Assembly (NCBI GenBank): GCA_963843455.1
Contig: CAWJKE010000006.1
Location: 241,231-305,230 of the forward strand
From: CAIQPS01 sp963843455
GTDB taxonomy: Bacteria; Actinomycetota; Thermoleophilia; RBG-16-64-13
DNA: 64,000 bases
Direction: 5' to 3'
This document shows, one piece after another, positions 1-8,297 of the stretch. The notes under the pieces were generated by a model that worked only from the letters and a program-made list of their open reading frames with translations, had not been told where the DNA came from and searched no databases. How positions within the stretch are numbered: position 1 is the first letter of the stretch; the number at the start of each line of letters is the position of its first letter. The position numbers and the translations under genes were made by a program.

Positions 1-441
1 CATGCCCCATCCGACCGCCCAGTAGTCGAACTTCTCCCGATAGCTGAACCTGCCGAACTTGGCCGGTTCGTCGGTGAGGCCTATGTAGTACTTCATATCC
101 TGGACGAGGTCCTTGACGTCCTGGGGTCGGGGAAGCATGTGGGTGGGGAACGGGCGCTTCAACACGACGATGGAGATCAGTAGGTACGTCAGGTGGTAGA
201 CGGCCGCCGCGATCATGAGCCAGGCAGCCGCATGATGCACCGCCCTCATGTTGCCGATGCCACCCCACACTCCTATCCACCACTGGCTGATGGCCCACTC
301 GCTGAACTTCATGGGCAGGCCGGTGATCGCCAGCAGGATGAACGAAGAGAACATCATGATGTGCTGGATCCGCTGGTGAGCGTCGAAGCGACGGATGGAG
401 TCCCCGTCTATGCGATCTGGTGTGGCTCCGCTTGTGGCCAT
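1..441 (-). CDS. Cytochrome b561/FdhI-like membrane subunit (3' end cut by window)
   Basis: About 147 N-terminal residues are visible, starting at ATG 441. They contain an early helix preceded by H22 and H27, in the arrangement of dihaem cytochrome b subunits of formate dehydrogenase/thiosulfate reductase type, then a second helix with a His pair after 'MRAV'. Such subunits anchor periplasmic redox partners in the membrane and exchange electrons with quinol. The gene starts 6 bases after the stop of the heptahaem cytochrome at 448-1611, so the two are co-transcribed. Together they could move electrons between menaquinol and extracytoplasmic haems, like a split version of Geobacter CbcL (inference). 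Family call good, physiological partner unknown. Confidence 0.72.
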   Translation of the reverse strand, partial: MATSGATPDRIDGDSIRRFDAHQRIQHIMMFSSFILLAITGLPMKFSEWAISQWWIGVWGGIGNMRAVHHAAAWLMIAAAVYHLTYLLISIVVLKRPFPTHMLPRPQDVKDLVQDMKYYIGLTDEPAKFGRFSYREKFDYWAVGWGM

Positions 442-447
442 GGTCTC

Positions 448-1611
448 CTAATCCTCCTTCTTGGGAGGTTTCCTGCGACGCTTGATACCGTCCACGCCCC
501 GTCGCCAGAACGGGGCGACGACCAGGACCACGCCCCCTGCAAGGACTACGCGGGTGAACACGTAGAAGAACCTCTCGCCCCAGAACACTTGGGGGACGTG
601 CTCGGGGTCCGCCTCTTTGTGGCCCAGGAATCCCTTGGCGAACTCCACGCCCGCACCGGGATGACACTGCTCGCAGGTCTTCGCCAGATTCTCCATGCCC
701 GCGACCGGCGAGTCGGGATTCGAGACCATGCTGATGTTGTGCGAACCATGGCAGTTGATGCACGTCGCCTTGTTCAGTTGCTGCAAGGCGGCGCTGTCGC
801 CGGAGAGGCTGATCGCCTTGCCGTGGAACGATCTCATGTAGGAATCGTAGACTTTCTCGACGATGCCGTACTTGCTCATCAGCTTAGGATTGTCGTGGCA
901 TTTGGCGCACGTTTGGGCGATGTTCCTTGGGTACGTCGTGGCCGCCGGATCGAGCACCCGCACAATGTTGTGGGGATTGGAGTTGGAGCTGTGACAGTCG
1001 GTACAGGTGGCGGGATCGCTGTTGCCGGTGGTCTGAGGCGCACCGTGGACGCTCTTGATGTACTGGCCGTACTCATACTGGTGACACGAGCCACACTTCT
1101 GGGCCAGGGACAGCTTGGTGAGCGGGCTCTTGACGTCGTGGGGCTTGCTGCTGTGGCAGGTGGTGCAGTCGTTGAAGCGGTGGACCGAGTACTCGAGCCC
1201 TTTTGGATCGACATAAAGGGCGACGGTGGAGCCATCAGGCCGTTGCTCCGCGATGATGGGGGTGAGAGAAGCGTCTGCATGACACGAAAGGCAGTTGTTC
1301 TCGTCCACGTAAGTCCGAGGTGCGGTGGGATCAAGTCCGAGCGCGGGACCGACCGAAGGCACCAGGTGGGCCGGGACCGAACTCGGGGTCGTATCGCCCG
1401 GAGACGGATCGACAAGAGTGCCGGTCGAGTCGAGGTACGGGGTATCACTGGTGGCATCGAGCGGTGCGGTGGTGGTGGTTGCAGCGCTCGCGGGTGTCGC
1501 GTACAGCCACGTGGCGAGCCCGAGGGCCATCAGCCCCGCAAACGCGATCCCGAGCGCCACAGACAACGCTGCTCGAGACCTGCTCCCTCTCACAAACCTG
1601 CGGTTCCTCAC
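448..1611 (-). CDS. Secreted heptahaem c-type cytochrome with C-terminal membrane anchor
   Basis: The 387-residue protein has a basic start followed by a hydrophobic signal segment (about residues 14-44), a Thr-rich linker, and seven CXXCH motifs (CLSCH, CTTCH, CGSCH, CTDCH, CAKCH, CINCH, CEQCH). The end has one hydrophobic helix followed by a strongly basic tail, giving an outside-haem, inside-tail topology. It lies immediately upstream of the cytochrome b gene at 1-441. The upstream region holds phased CTTAG repeats in the same orientation. Probable role: electron transfer between a membrane cytochrome b and extracytoplasmic acceptors. The specific acceptor cannot be told from sequence. Confidence 0.8.
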   Translation of the reverse strand: MRNRRFVRGSRSRAALSVALGIAFAGLMALGLATWLYATPASAATTTTAPLDATSDTPYLDSTGTLVDPSPGDTTPSSVPAHLVPSVGPALGLDPTAPRTYVDENNCLSCHADASLTPIIAEQRPDGSTVALYVDPKGLEYSVHRFNDCTTCHSSKPHDVKSPLTKLSLAQKCGSCHQYEYGQYIKSVHGAPQTTGNSDPATCTDCHSSNSNPHNIVRVLDPAATTYPRNIAQTCAKCHDNPKLMSKYGIVEKVYDSYMRSFHGKAISLSGDSAALQQLNKATCINCHGSHNISMVSNPDSPVAGMENLAKTCEQCHPGAGVEFAKGFLGHKEADPEHVPQVFWGERFFYVFTRVVLAGGVVLVVAPFWRRGVDGIKRRRKPPKKED

Positions 1612-1681
1612 GCCCCTACTCCTCTAGCCGGGCACAAATGGGCACTGATTAAATGTCCATTACTACTTTACCGGCGGTTAC

Positions 1682-1729
1682 CAAAGAAAGGGCTAAGAGG
1701 TGGGCTCAAAAGACTAAGGAACGCCTAAG
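1682..1729 (-). promoter_or_regulatory. 11-bp-phased direct repeats, candidate response-regulator sites
   Basis: Read on the minus strand, CTTAG-type half sites recur near 1725, 1714, about 1704 (degenerate), 1693 and 1682, at 10-12 bp steps. They lie upstream of the cytochrome gene starting at 1611, about 27 bp before a TTTAAT that could be a -10. OmpR-family regulators bind such head-to-tail repeats spaced one DNA turn apart. Similar arrays are at 5545-5592 and 21510-21547. The regulator is inferred to be the one encoded at 4794-5492. Confidence 0.5.
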
Positions 1730-1773
1730 AGGGCCTGCGAGGTCTAACGCCGGCGCAAGCGTCGCGGCAGACG

Positions 1774-1802
1774 TTGGCGAGGCGGCTCGGGTTCACTATA
1801 CT
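1774..1802 (+). promoter_or_regulatory. Putative sigma70-type promoter of the sensor kinase operon
   Basis: TTGGCG (1774-1779) is separated by 17 bp from TATACT (1797-1802), a near-consensus -35/-10 pair about 65 bp upstream of the GTG start of the sensor kinase at 1868. Found by eye only. Confidence 0.45.
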
Positions 1803-1867
1803 GCCGTATACAGTAATCATTACTATTGTTACTTCCATGCTAAGCAATTTGCCCTGGCGAGGAGCAT

Positions 1868-4790
1868 GTGCCCAGGATAATCAGCATAAGTCTCCAGCTC
1901 CGGATCGTCGTCGGCGTGCTGCTCTTGATGACGGCGACGTTTGCGTTCTTCGCGGTGTGGGGGGGGCAGGCGAGACAGCAGGCCCGCACTCAAATGGAAC
2001 AAGAACGAGCGGTCAGCGTGCAGTTGGCGGCTGCTCGTATCGACGGCCTCGTACGCCGCGATCTGGCCGAACTCAGGCAGATCGCGCAGGCGCTGGCCGA
2101 AGGAAGGGGCGATCCGTCTCAGTCGCAGGGGGCTCCGCTCATAGAGCGGTCCACGGACGACTCCTTCACCGGCGGGGTCTACCTGATAGATAGCGCCGGC
2201 CGGCTCCTAGCCGGCAGCGATCCCATCGATGGAGTCCCCGTCGGCGCCGTTCTTCCCGAGACTGACCTGCTGCGAACGCTCGTCAAAGACGGACAAACGG
2301 GGGTGAGCGACGCCGTTCCCTTTGGGCCCAAAGGTGAACGCTCCTTGCTCGTCGCCGTTCCGTTGACTCCGAGCGGCGGCCAGGCCGGGGCCATCCTTTT
2401 CGGGGTGACCCGACTTGCGGACTCGAGCTTTGTCGAAGCCATCCAGCCGCTGGCGCTCGGCGAGACCGGCTACGCGGAGATCTTTGACGGCAGCGGGCTG
2501 CCACTGGTCGACGTCCACCCCGAGCGTACCTTCGGGACGGCGGAACACCAGCAGCGCCTGACGACGCTCCTCGTCGATGGGCAGCCCGAGATCACCAAAT
2601 GCCACAGCTGTCACACGCCCAATCGGATATCCGATCAACAGATCATGGCGTTTGCTCCGGTGGCCAGCGCCGGGTGGGGCGTGGTGGCGGCTCAGTCGCA
2701 AGGCGAGATCCTCGCCCCCTTGCGTCAGCTGCAGTGGCCTCTGCTGTGGGGCAGCGGGGTCCTCCTGGCCTTCGCGCTGATGTTCGCGTGGTTTGCCGGA
2801 CGCAATGTCGTCAAACCGCTCAACCGTCTGATGGTGGCCTGCGAGGGCATCGCCGGAGGCGACCTGGAGCGGCCGGTGCCTGCCGTGGGCGTGGGGGAGA
2901 TCCGGCGCTTGGCAAATGCCTTCGATACGGTGCGCGATAGGCTGGCGGCCGCGCTGGCGGAGATGCTTTCGTGGAATGCGGTGCTCGAAGATCGCGTGCA
3001 GGAGAAGACCGAGGACCTAAGCAACTCGTGTCGTGAGTTGGAGGCGTCCAAGGAAGAGGTCTTGTCGCGCAACCGCGAACTCTCGGCTCTCAACGAGGTG
3101 CTGCTGGCGGCGGGCCAGTCCCTGGAGTTAGATACGGTACTGAGCCTCGTGGCGCTGACGGTCGGAAACGTCTTCGGTGCCGACGCGGTCACGATCCTTC
3201 TAGCGCCGCGGGGGGGAGAGATCATGTGGCACGTCGGGGTGGAGTTGCCCGAGCCGCATGTGCGCGACCTGCTTCGGGATGCTTCCCAGAACGGTCATGG
3301 GCCGGACGGTTCGTCGGGGCCCGTCGTCTTCCAGGACCTGTCGGGCGAGACCGAGCCGGCATACGTTGCTCTGGCGACCGCGGGCGTAGGCTCTCTGGCC
3401 TTGGTGCCCCTACGCTTTGGAGAGCGACCGGTCGCCTCGTTGGCGCTTGCGTTCCGCGAGCGGCGCGAGTTCTCTTCCCGAGACGTTGGTCTGCTGCGCT
3501 CGATCGGCAGCCAGTTCGCGCTGGCCATCGACCGGGCGCTGCTGTATCAGGAGCAGCAACGGGCGGCTGCTCGGGCTTCGTCCCTATTGGGCATCGCCGC
3601 CGAGATCTCAGCCCTGGAGAGCCTGGATCACGTGCTGGAACGCATCGTGGGAGAGGCCGGCACGCTGCTTGGGATGCAGAAGGCCCAACTCCTTCTGTTC
3701 GGCGAGAATGGGCCGGACACGACTGTGAGTGTATCCGCCGGCAGCCGGACGGTGAAGGTGGCTCAGCAGCAACCGGGGCGGGAGCAAGGGCTCGGCGGGC
3801 TGGCCGTCTCCACCGGGGCGCCGGTCTGGACGGCAGACTACGCGGCGGACGCGAGATTCGGCGCTGCCGCGCAGGAGGCCGCGTGGGCGGACGGGATCTG
3901 TTCGGCCATCGCCGTGCCGCTTCAGGCGGGCAGCAGAGTCATCGGAGTCCTCTACGTGGGGAGCGCGTCCGCCAACCAGTTCCAGGAGGAGGATGTCTCG
4001 GTGCTGCTCGGGTTCGCCAGCCATGCCGCCATCGCCATCGAGAACGCTCGTCTGTTCTCCGAGGCCGGAAAGGTGGAAGCTCTACGTGAGCTTGATACTC
4101 TCCGCTCGCAACTGGTGTCCACGGTGTCGCACGAACTGCGGACGCCACTCGCCGGCATCAAGGCCTATTCAACGGCACTGCTGAGGACGGATGTGAAGCG
4201 CAGCGACCGCATGCAGCGTGAGTACCTGACCGCCATCGATCAGGACTGCGACCGCCTGACCACCTTGGTCGAAGAGTCCCTGGACATGTCGCGGATCAGG
4301 GCCGGGATGCCCGGTCTGAACCAGGAAGCGTTGTCGCCCGCGGGCGCGATCGAGCGCGCCATCGCCGCCATCCGGCCCGTCGCGAAGGGCCGCGCGATCA
4401 CCTCCGATGTGGACTCCCGACCTTCCGCCTGCCTGGGGGGACCCGGAGCGCGTGCACCAGGTCCTGGGTAATCTGCTGGCGAATGCGCTGAATTACTCCA
4501 AGTCTTCCTCCCCAGTGACGGTCTCCGCGCGTCTGGTAGGGGAGGACATCCAGTTCGCCGTCGCCGACCGCGGCGTGGGACTTCGTGCTGACGAGTACGA
4601 GCGCATCTTCGAGCCGTTCTACCGCGGCGACGCCGCCAATGCCGGACGGCCGAGAGGTACGGGGCTCGGTCTGACCATCTGCAAGGGGCTCGTGGAGGCG
4701 CATGGGGGCCATATCTGGGCCGAGAGCAGGTCAGGCAAGGGCAGCACCTTCTATTTCACCATACCCACACTCTGGGCCGCGAAAGGATAG
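1868..4790 (+). CDS. Hybrid-sensing histidine kinase with extracytoplasmic CXXCH haem site (frameshifted)
   Basis: The composite protein is about 973 residues. Order: membrane helix about 10-31; an extracytoplasmic Cache-like sensor ending in C245-H-S-C-H249; second helix about 291-312; HAMP; coiled coil; two GAF-like domains (about 400-560 and 575-735); HisKA with H755 in 'SHELRTPL'; then a HATPase domain ('DRGVGL', 'GTGLGLTICKGLVEAHGG'). The HATPase part is in the next frame. One extra C in the CCC at 4416-4418 explains the break, so I treat it as one gene with a likely sequence error or a recent mutation. GTG 1868 has GGAG four bases before it. The regulator follows three bases after the stop. 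The CXXCH just outside the membrane suggests a covalent haem c redox or gas sensor. Confidence 0.8.
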
Positions 4791-4793
4791 TCC

Positions 4794-5492
4794 ATGCACG
4801 AGGGTGACATTCTGGTCGTAGACGACGAGCCGCGCCTGCTCGCCTTCCTCCGTAGCGAGCTCAAGGCCAGCGGCTACCAGGTGAGGGTGGCGCAGGATGG
4901 CAAGGGCGCACTCCGGGCTGCCTCCGTCCGCGGGCCCGATCTTGTGATCCTCGACGTCGGATTGCCGGATATGGACGGATTCGAAGTGTGCCGGCGGCTG
5001 CGCGAGAAATCGAGCGTGCCCGTTCTCATGCTTACCGCCCGGGCGAACGACACCGACAAGGTGGAGGGGCTCGACGCGGGAGCCGACGACTATCTGACCA
5101 AGCCCTTCAGCACGCCGGAGTTGCTTGCCCGCGTACGGGCGCTGCTACGTCGCGTGCGGGCCGGCGACACCGAAGGTCCCGGCGCGGAGTTCCGCTGCGG
5201 CGACTTCGTCATCGACTTCCAGCGACGCAGAGTGGAGATGCGCGGCGAGGAGGTGCGTCTCAGCGCCACCGAGTACAAGATGCTGGCGGAGTTGTGCCGC
5301 AACGCCGGCCGGGTCATCTTGCGCGAGGAACTGCTGGCGCGTGTCTGGGGGACCGCCTATCACAACGAGGTCCAGTACGTCTGGGTCTACATAGGCTATC
5401 TGCGGAACAAGCTGGAGAAGGATCCGCGACATCCCGAGTACATCTTGACCTACCCGGGTGTGGGTTACAGCTTCCGCGCTCCCGACGCTTGA
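4794..5492 (+). CDS. OmpR/PhoB-family response regulator
   Basis: The protein has 232 residues. The receiver domain has the acidic pair D10/D11, phosphoacceptor D54 ('VILDVGLPD'), T81 and K103 ('LTKPF'). A C-terminal winged helix ends in 'YILTYPGVGYSF', as in KdpE/OmpR relatives. It is translated three bases after the histidine kinase and is its obvious partner. Its family binds tandem direct repeats with 10-11 bp periodicity, and such arrays precede the cytochrome genes at 1611 and 5863 and the secreted-protein gene at 21679. It is therefore probably the activator or repressor of a cytochrome regulon (inference). Confidence 0.92.
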   Translation: MHEGDILVVDDEPRLLAFLRSELKASGYQVRVAQDGKGALRAASVRGPDLVILDVGLPDMDGFEVCRRLREKSSVPVLMLTARANDTDKVEGLDAGADDYLTKPFSTPELLARVRALLRRVRAGDTEGPGAEFRCGDFVIDFQRRRVEMRGEEVRLSATEYKMLAELCRNAGRVILREELLARVWGTAYHNEVQYVWVYIGYLRNKLEKDPRHPEYILTYPGVGYSFRAPDA

Positions 5493-5522
5493 CCGGTGCG
5501 AAAAGGCCCTTTTTGGCGGCGC

Positions 5523-5547
5523 AAAAGGCCCGGCTGCTGGCCTTTTT
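5523..5547 (+). terminator. Rho-independent terminator after the two-component operon
   Basis: AAAAGGCC (5523-5530), an 8-base loop, then GGCC TTTTT (5539-5547) forms a self-complementary hairpin ending in a T run, about 30 bases after the response regulator stop. It overlaps the first element of the phased repeat array. Confidence 0.6.
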
Positions 5548-5592
5548 AGGTTCTTCTTAGGAATCCGGGCCAGCCTCTTAGCACTTTCTTCG
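5545..5592 (+). promoter_or_regulatory. 11-bp-phased CTTAG-type repeats upstream of multihaem cytochrome
   Basis: The elements are TTTAG 5545, CTTAG 5556, CTTAG 5577 and CTTCG 5588, at steps of 11, 21 (two turns) and 11 bp. They lie in the 370-bp gap between the response regulator (stop 5492) and the cytochrome gene (start 5863). A TAAAGT at 5605 may be a -10. I saw no conserved coding potential in the rest of the gap (about 5620-5850). Confidence 0.5.
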
Positions 5593-5862
5593 GCGATCCC
5601 CCGATAAAGTACTCAATGAATATTGCATCACTCTCCATTGCGGTCCGGACTTCTGGGCGTAGGGGCGTCGTCGGTTCGGATTTGCGGGAGAAGGGAGGTG
5701 AGGGGGTATCGATAGTCGGGTCCGTGTCCGAGTCTAGGCGCGCGGTTACCGCGACGGGCCGTCGGACTGTCTGTACCGAAGGTGTGCCGGCCAGAGGGGT
5801 GGCGCACCGGTCTCTCCTAGTAGTATCAGAAGATTTCTCTACACCTTCGAAAGGAGGGAAAT

Positions 5863-6885
5863 ATGAGTAAGAAGATTGGCTTAATCAGTGTCGCTGCGAT
5901 CGTTTTCGTGATGGTCCTCGTGGCGTTCGCGGGAACCGCCTTGGCTGCGAACGGCGATCATTCGAACGTGGTCGGCACCGACCACGACGTCATGGTCGAC
6001 GAGAACCCGTGCGAAGGCTGCCATATCCCGCACGGCGCCTCAGGTGATTTCCTGTGGGCAAACACGCCCAACACGGGTCCTGGTAGTTCCGTGATCACCG
6101 ATGACGGCGGTGTCGGTTCGAGTTCAGCCGTCAAGCCGCTGTGCTACAGCTGCCATGACGGGTCCCCGACCACGGCGGGTCACGTGGACCGCGTTCAACC
6201 CCGAGACGGCGAGCCATAGGACCAAGGCGGCGACCGCGCCAAAGGGTAAATCAGTGACTGTCAGCTACGGCGCGGACGGCGTCGCGGGCGGTACGGGCGC
6301 GAATGCAGACGTGAAGCGCACGCTGGTGGACGCAAGCGGAGCTATCGTGACTCGATCCGACCACGCCGTACGGGATCGGCAGGGACTGCGATCTTTGCCA
6401 CGACCCGCACGAAAACCGCGAGAACTTCATTCGCTATACGCGCTATTCGTCCACATCAACCCCCGGGGCAGCTATCAGTCTAGGTGGCAACATGTGCGCC
6501 AGCTGCCACGCGACCGCGGTTGACGGCGCTCTCGACAGCACCGGCAAAGCGATGCAGAACCACCCGACGAAAGCTGTCACCCCGGCCAGCACGCCTGTCG
6601 ACTTTGCCTTCAGGCCTGTCAGCGCCATGGCGGACTTCAGCGGCACGAGGTTGTTCGACGTCAACCACGATCCTACGGGCACCAACGTTGGTGACGTCAA
6701 CTGCGAAACGTGCCACAGCTCCGCATGGTGCGGTCAAAGAGTACAAGACCGTAGAGGCAACGCGAGCGGTCGCGGATGCATCCGCTCCCACGGGCTACAA
6801 AGAGGTTGTTAAGCCCGACAATCTCATCGCTATCAACACGATGCTCACTGCCGAGGCGCAGCTATGCATCAACTGCCACAAGTAG
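5863..6885 (+). pseudogene. Hexahaem doubled-CXXCH cytochrome, broken by three frame changes
   Basis: Read across three frames, this gives an about 339-residue secreted cytochrome with a signal peptide (residues 1-29) and six CXXCH motifs (CEGCH, CYSCH, CDLCH, CASCH, CETCH, CINCH). It is the same family as the intact gene at 10852-11562: both share 'PHGASGDFLW' or 'PHNASGDFLW', then 'LCYSCHDG', and end in CETCH...CTNCH or CINCH. The frame changes fall near 6175, 6365 and 6717, each equivalent to one extra base. Sequencing or assembly error and true decay cannot be separated here. GAAAGGAGG precedes ATG 5863. Expected role: secreted electron carrier. Confidence 0.72.
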
Positions 6886-6921
6886 TAGCTAGCACGCATC
6901 TAGCCTGATATGCGTAGCACG

Positions 6922-6951
6922 AGCCCCCGCGCAGGAGACTGCGCGGGGGCT
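6922..6951 (+). terminator. Strong hairpin terminator
   Basis: AGCCCCCGCGCAG (6922-6934), loop GAGA, and CTGCGCGGGGGCT (6939-6951) form a perfect 13-bp stem about 35 bases after the broken cytochrome gene. No long T run follows. The remaining gap to 7168 shows nothing else I can name. Confidence 0.6.
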
Positions 6952-7168
6952 GAAGACCGGGGGGGTGCCGCGGTGGCCGTAGGGCCATGGTGGCGCCCCC
7001 AGGGTCTGTAATACGACGGAAAGAGAGTGGAATCGCAGTGCGGGTCCTGGGTCTCGGAACAGGTTCGACCACCATCAACTCAACAGCGAATGCTATCGAT
7101 CGGGCGGAACGCAGCCTGGTAACGCAGCGTCTTCCCGACGTGTTTGAAATAGTTCGAGAGGAGAACCA

Positions 7169-8265
7169 ATGAAATCGAGACGCCGCAAGTACCTGCTTGC
7201 GATCTGCGTCGCTGTGATTCTCATCGCGGCCGTCGTCACCGGGGTAGTCCTACTTACTGGAGACGATGAGGTCGCGGTCGCGCCCATCCCCGGGCTGGAA
7301 CCGTCTGACGACGAGCGACCGGTGTCCGACAAGGTGTGGCCGGCGACGCTCGCTCTGCATGTCGAACTCGATGCCGCTCAGGCCAATCAGCCCGCGGACG
7401 TTGCTTCCGTTGGACGGCAAGATGTTCGTGGCCGATACGGGTCACGGTCGGCTCTTGGTGGTGAGTGCCGACGGGAAGAGCATCGACGTTCTCGACCAGC
7501 AGGTCGATCCACAAGCTCACGCTGTCCGGGCCGATGGCAGTAGCGACTCACGAAGGTCAACTCTATGTGGCCGATTCCGATGCGGGTCGGGTATTGGTCG
7601 TGGCCCCCTCTGGGAAGGTGAGCCGGGCGATCACTCTGGCGAAGGGCAGTTCGGCCGACGCCCTTCCCGTGCGTCCGATCGGTATCGCGGTCTGGAACGA
7701 CGGTTCCTTCGCGGTGAGCGACGCGGCCAACAACAGGCTCAACAAGTACGACTCAGAGGGCAACCTCGTCTGGACGGTCGGCTCCGGGGAACGCGCAACG
7801 GGGGAGAACGGATTGAACGGTCCTTCCGGACTCGCGCTCGACAAGGACGGCAACGTGTATGTAGTGGACGTCCTGAATTCCAAGGTGAAGAAGTACTCGT
7901 CGGACGGCACGTTCCTATACGCTTTCGGACAATCGGGGGATAGGGCCGGTCAGTTTTCGCGTGCCAAAGCAGTGGCCTTGGATGACGCGGGCAACATCTA
8001 CGTCAGCGACGGGCTTGGAGCGGCGGTACAGGTATTCAGCCAGACGGGGTCCTTCCTCGGCTTTATCGGTCGCAAGGACCCTGCTGACCCGAAGTCCGTC
8101 TCGTTGTTCGAGGCTCCGCACGGGGTGAAGATCGTCGATGGCAAGCTCTACGTCGTCGATAGGTTCGCGGGGCTCTTCGTGTTCGATCTGCCCAGCACCA
8201 CGCCGACGTCCGCCCAGCCGGACTCCACGCAGCCGCCCGCCACTCAACCGTCCGCGAACGACTAG
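7169..8265 (+). CDS. Membrane-anchored NHL-repeat beta-propeller protein (frameshifted)
   Basis: The composite is about 364 residues. An N-terminal membrane/signal helix (about residues 8-30) is followed by NHL-type blades of the form 'LYVADSDAGRVLVV', 'VYVVDVLNSKVKKY', 'IYVSDGLGAAVQVF', and a Thr/Pro/Gln-rich tail. The blade 'MFVADTGHGRLLVV' is in another frame, so two single-base frame changes lie near 7400 and 7508, both in the +1 sense. NHL proteins often sit beside extracellular multihaem cytochrome genes, where they may help assembly or export. That link is contextual. RBS GAGGAG precedes ATG 7169. Confidence 0.72.
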
Positions 8266-8297
8266 CGATGCGCGACTAGGTGGAGAGGAAGGCCAGT

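Noticed and set aside
193..1728. Long open frame opposite the heptahaem cytochrome
   Set aside because: It is an antisense shadow of a GC-rich gene: the opposite strand has a signal peptide and seven CXXCH motifs, this frame has no recognisable domain.
4407..4790. A free-standing HATPase protein
   Set aside because: It is the catalytic half of the upstream kinase displaced by one base; no ribosome binding site suits a separate start.
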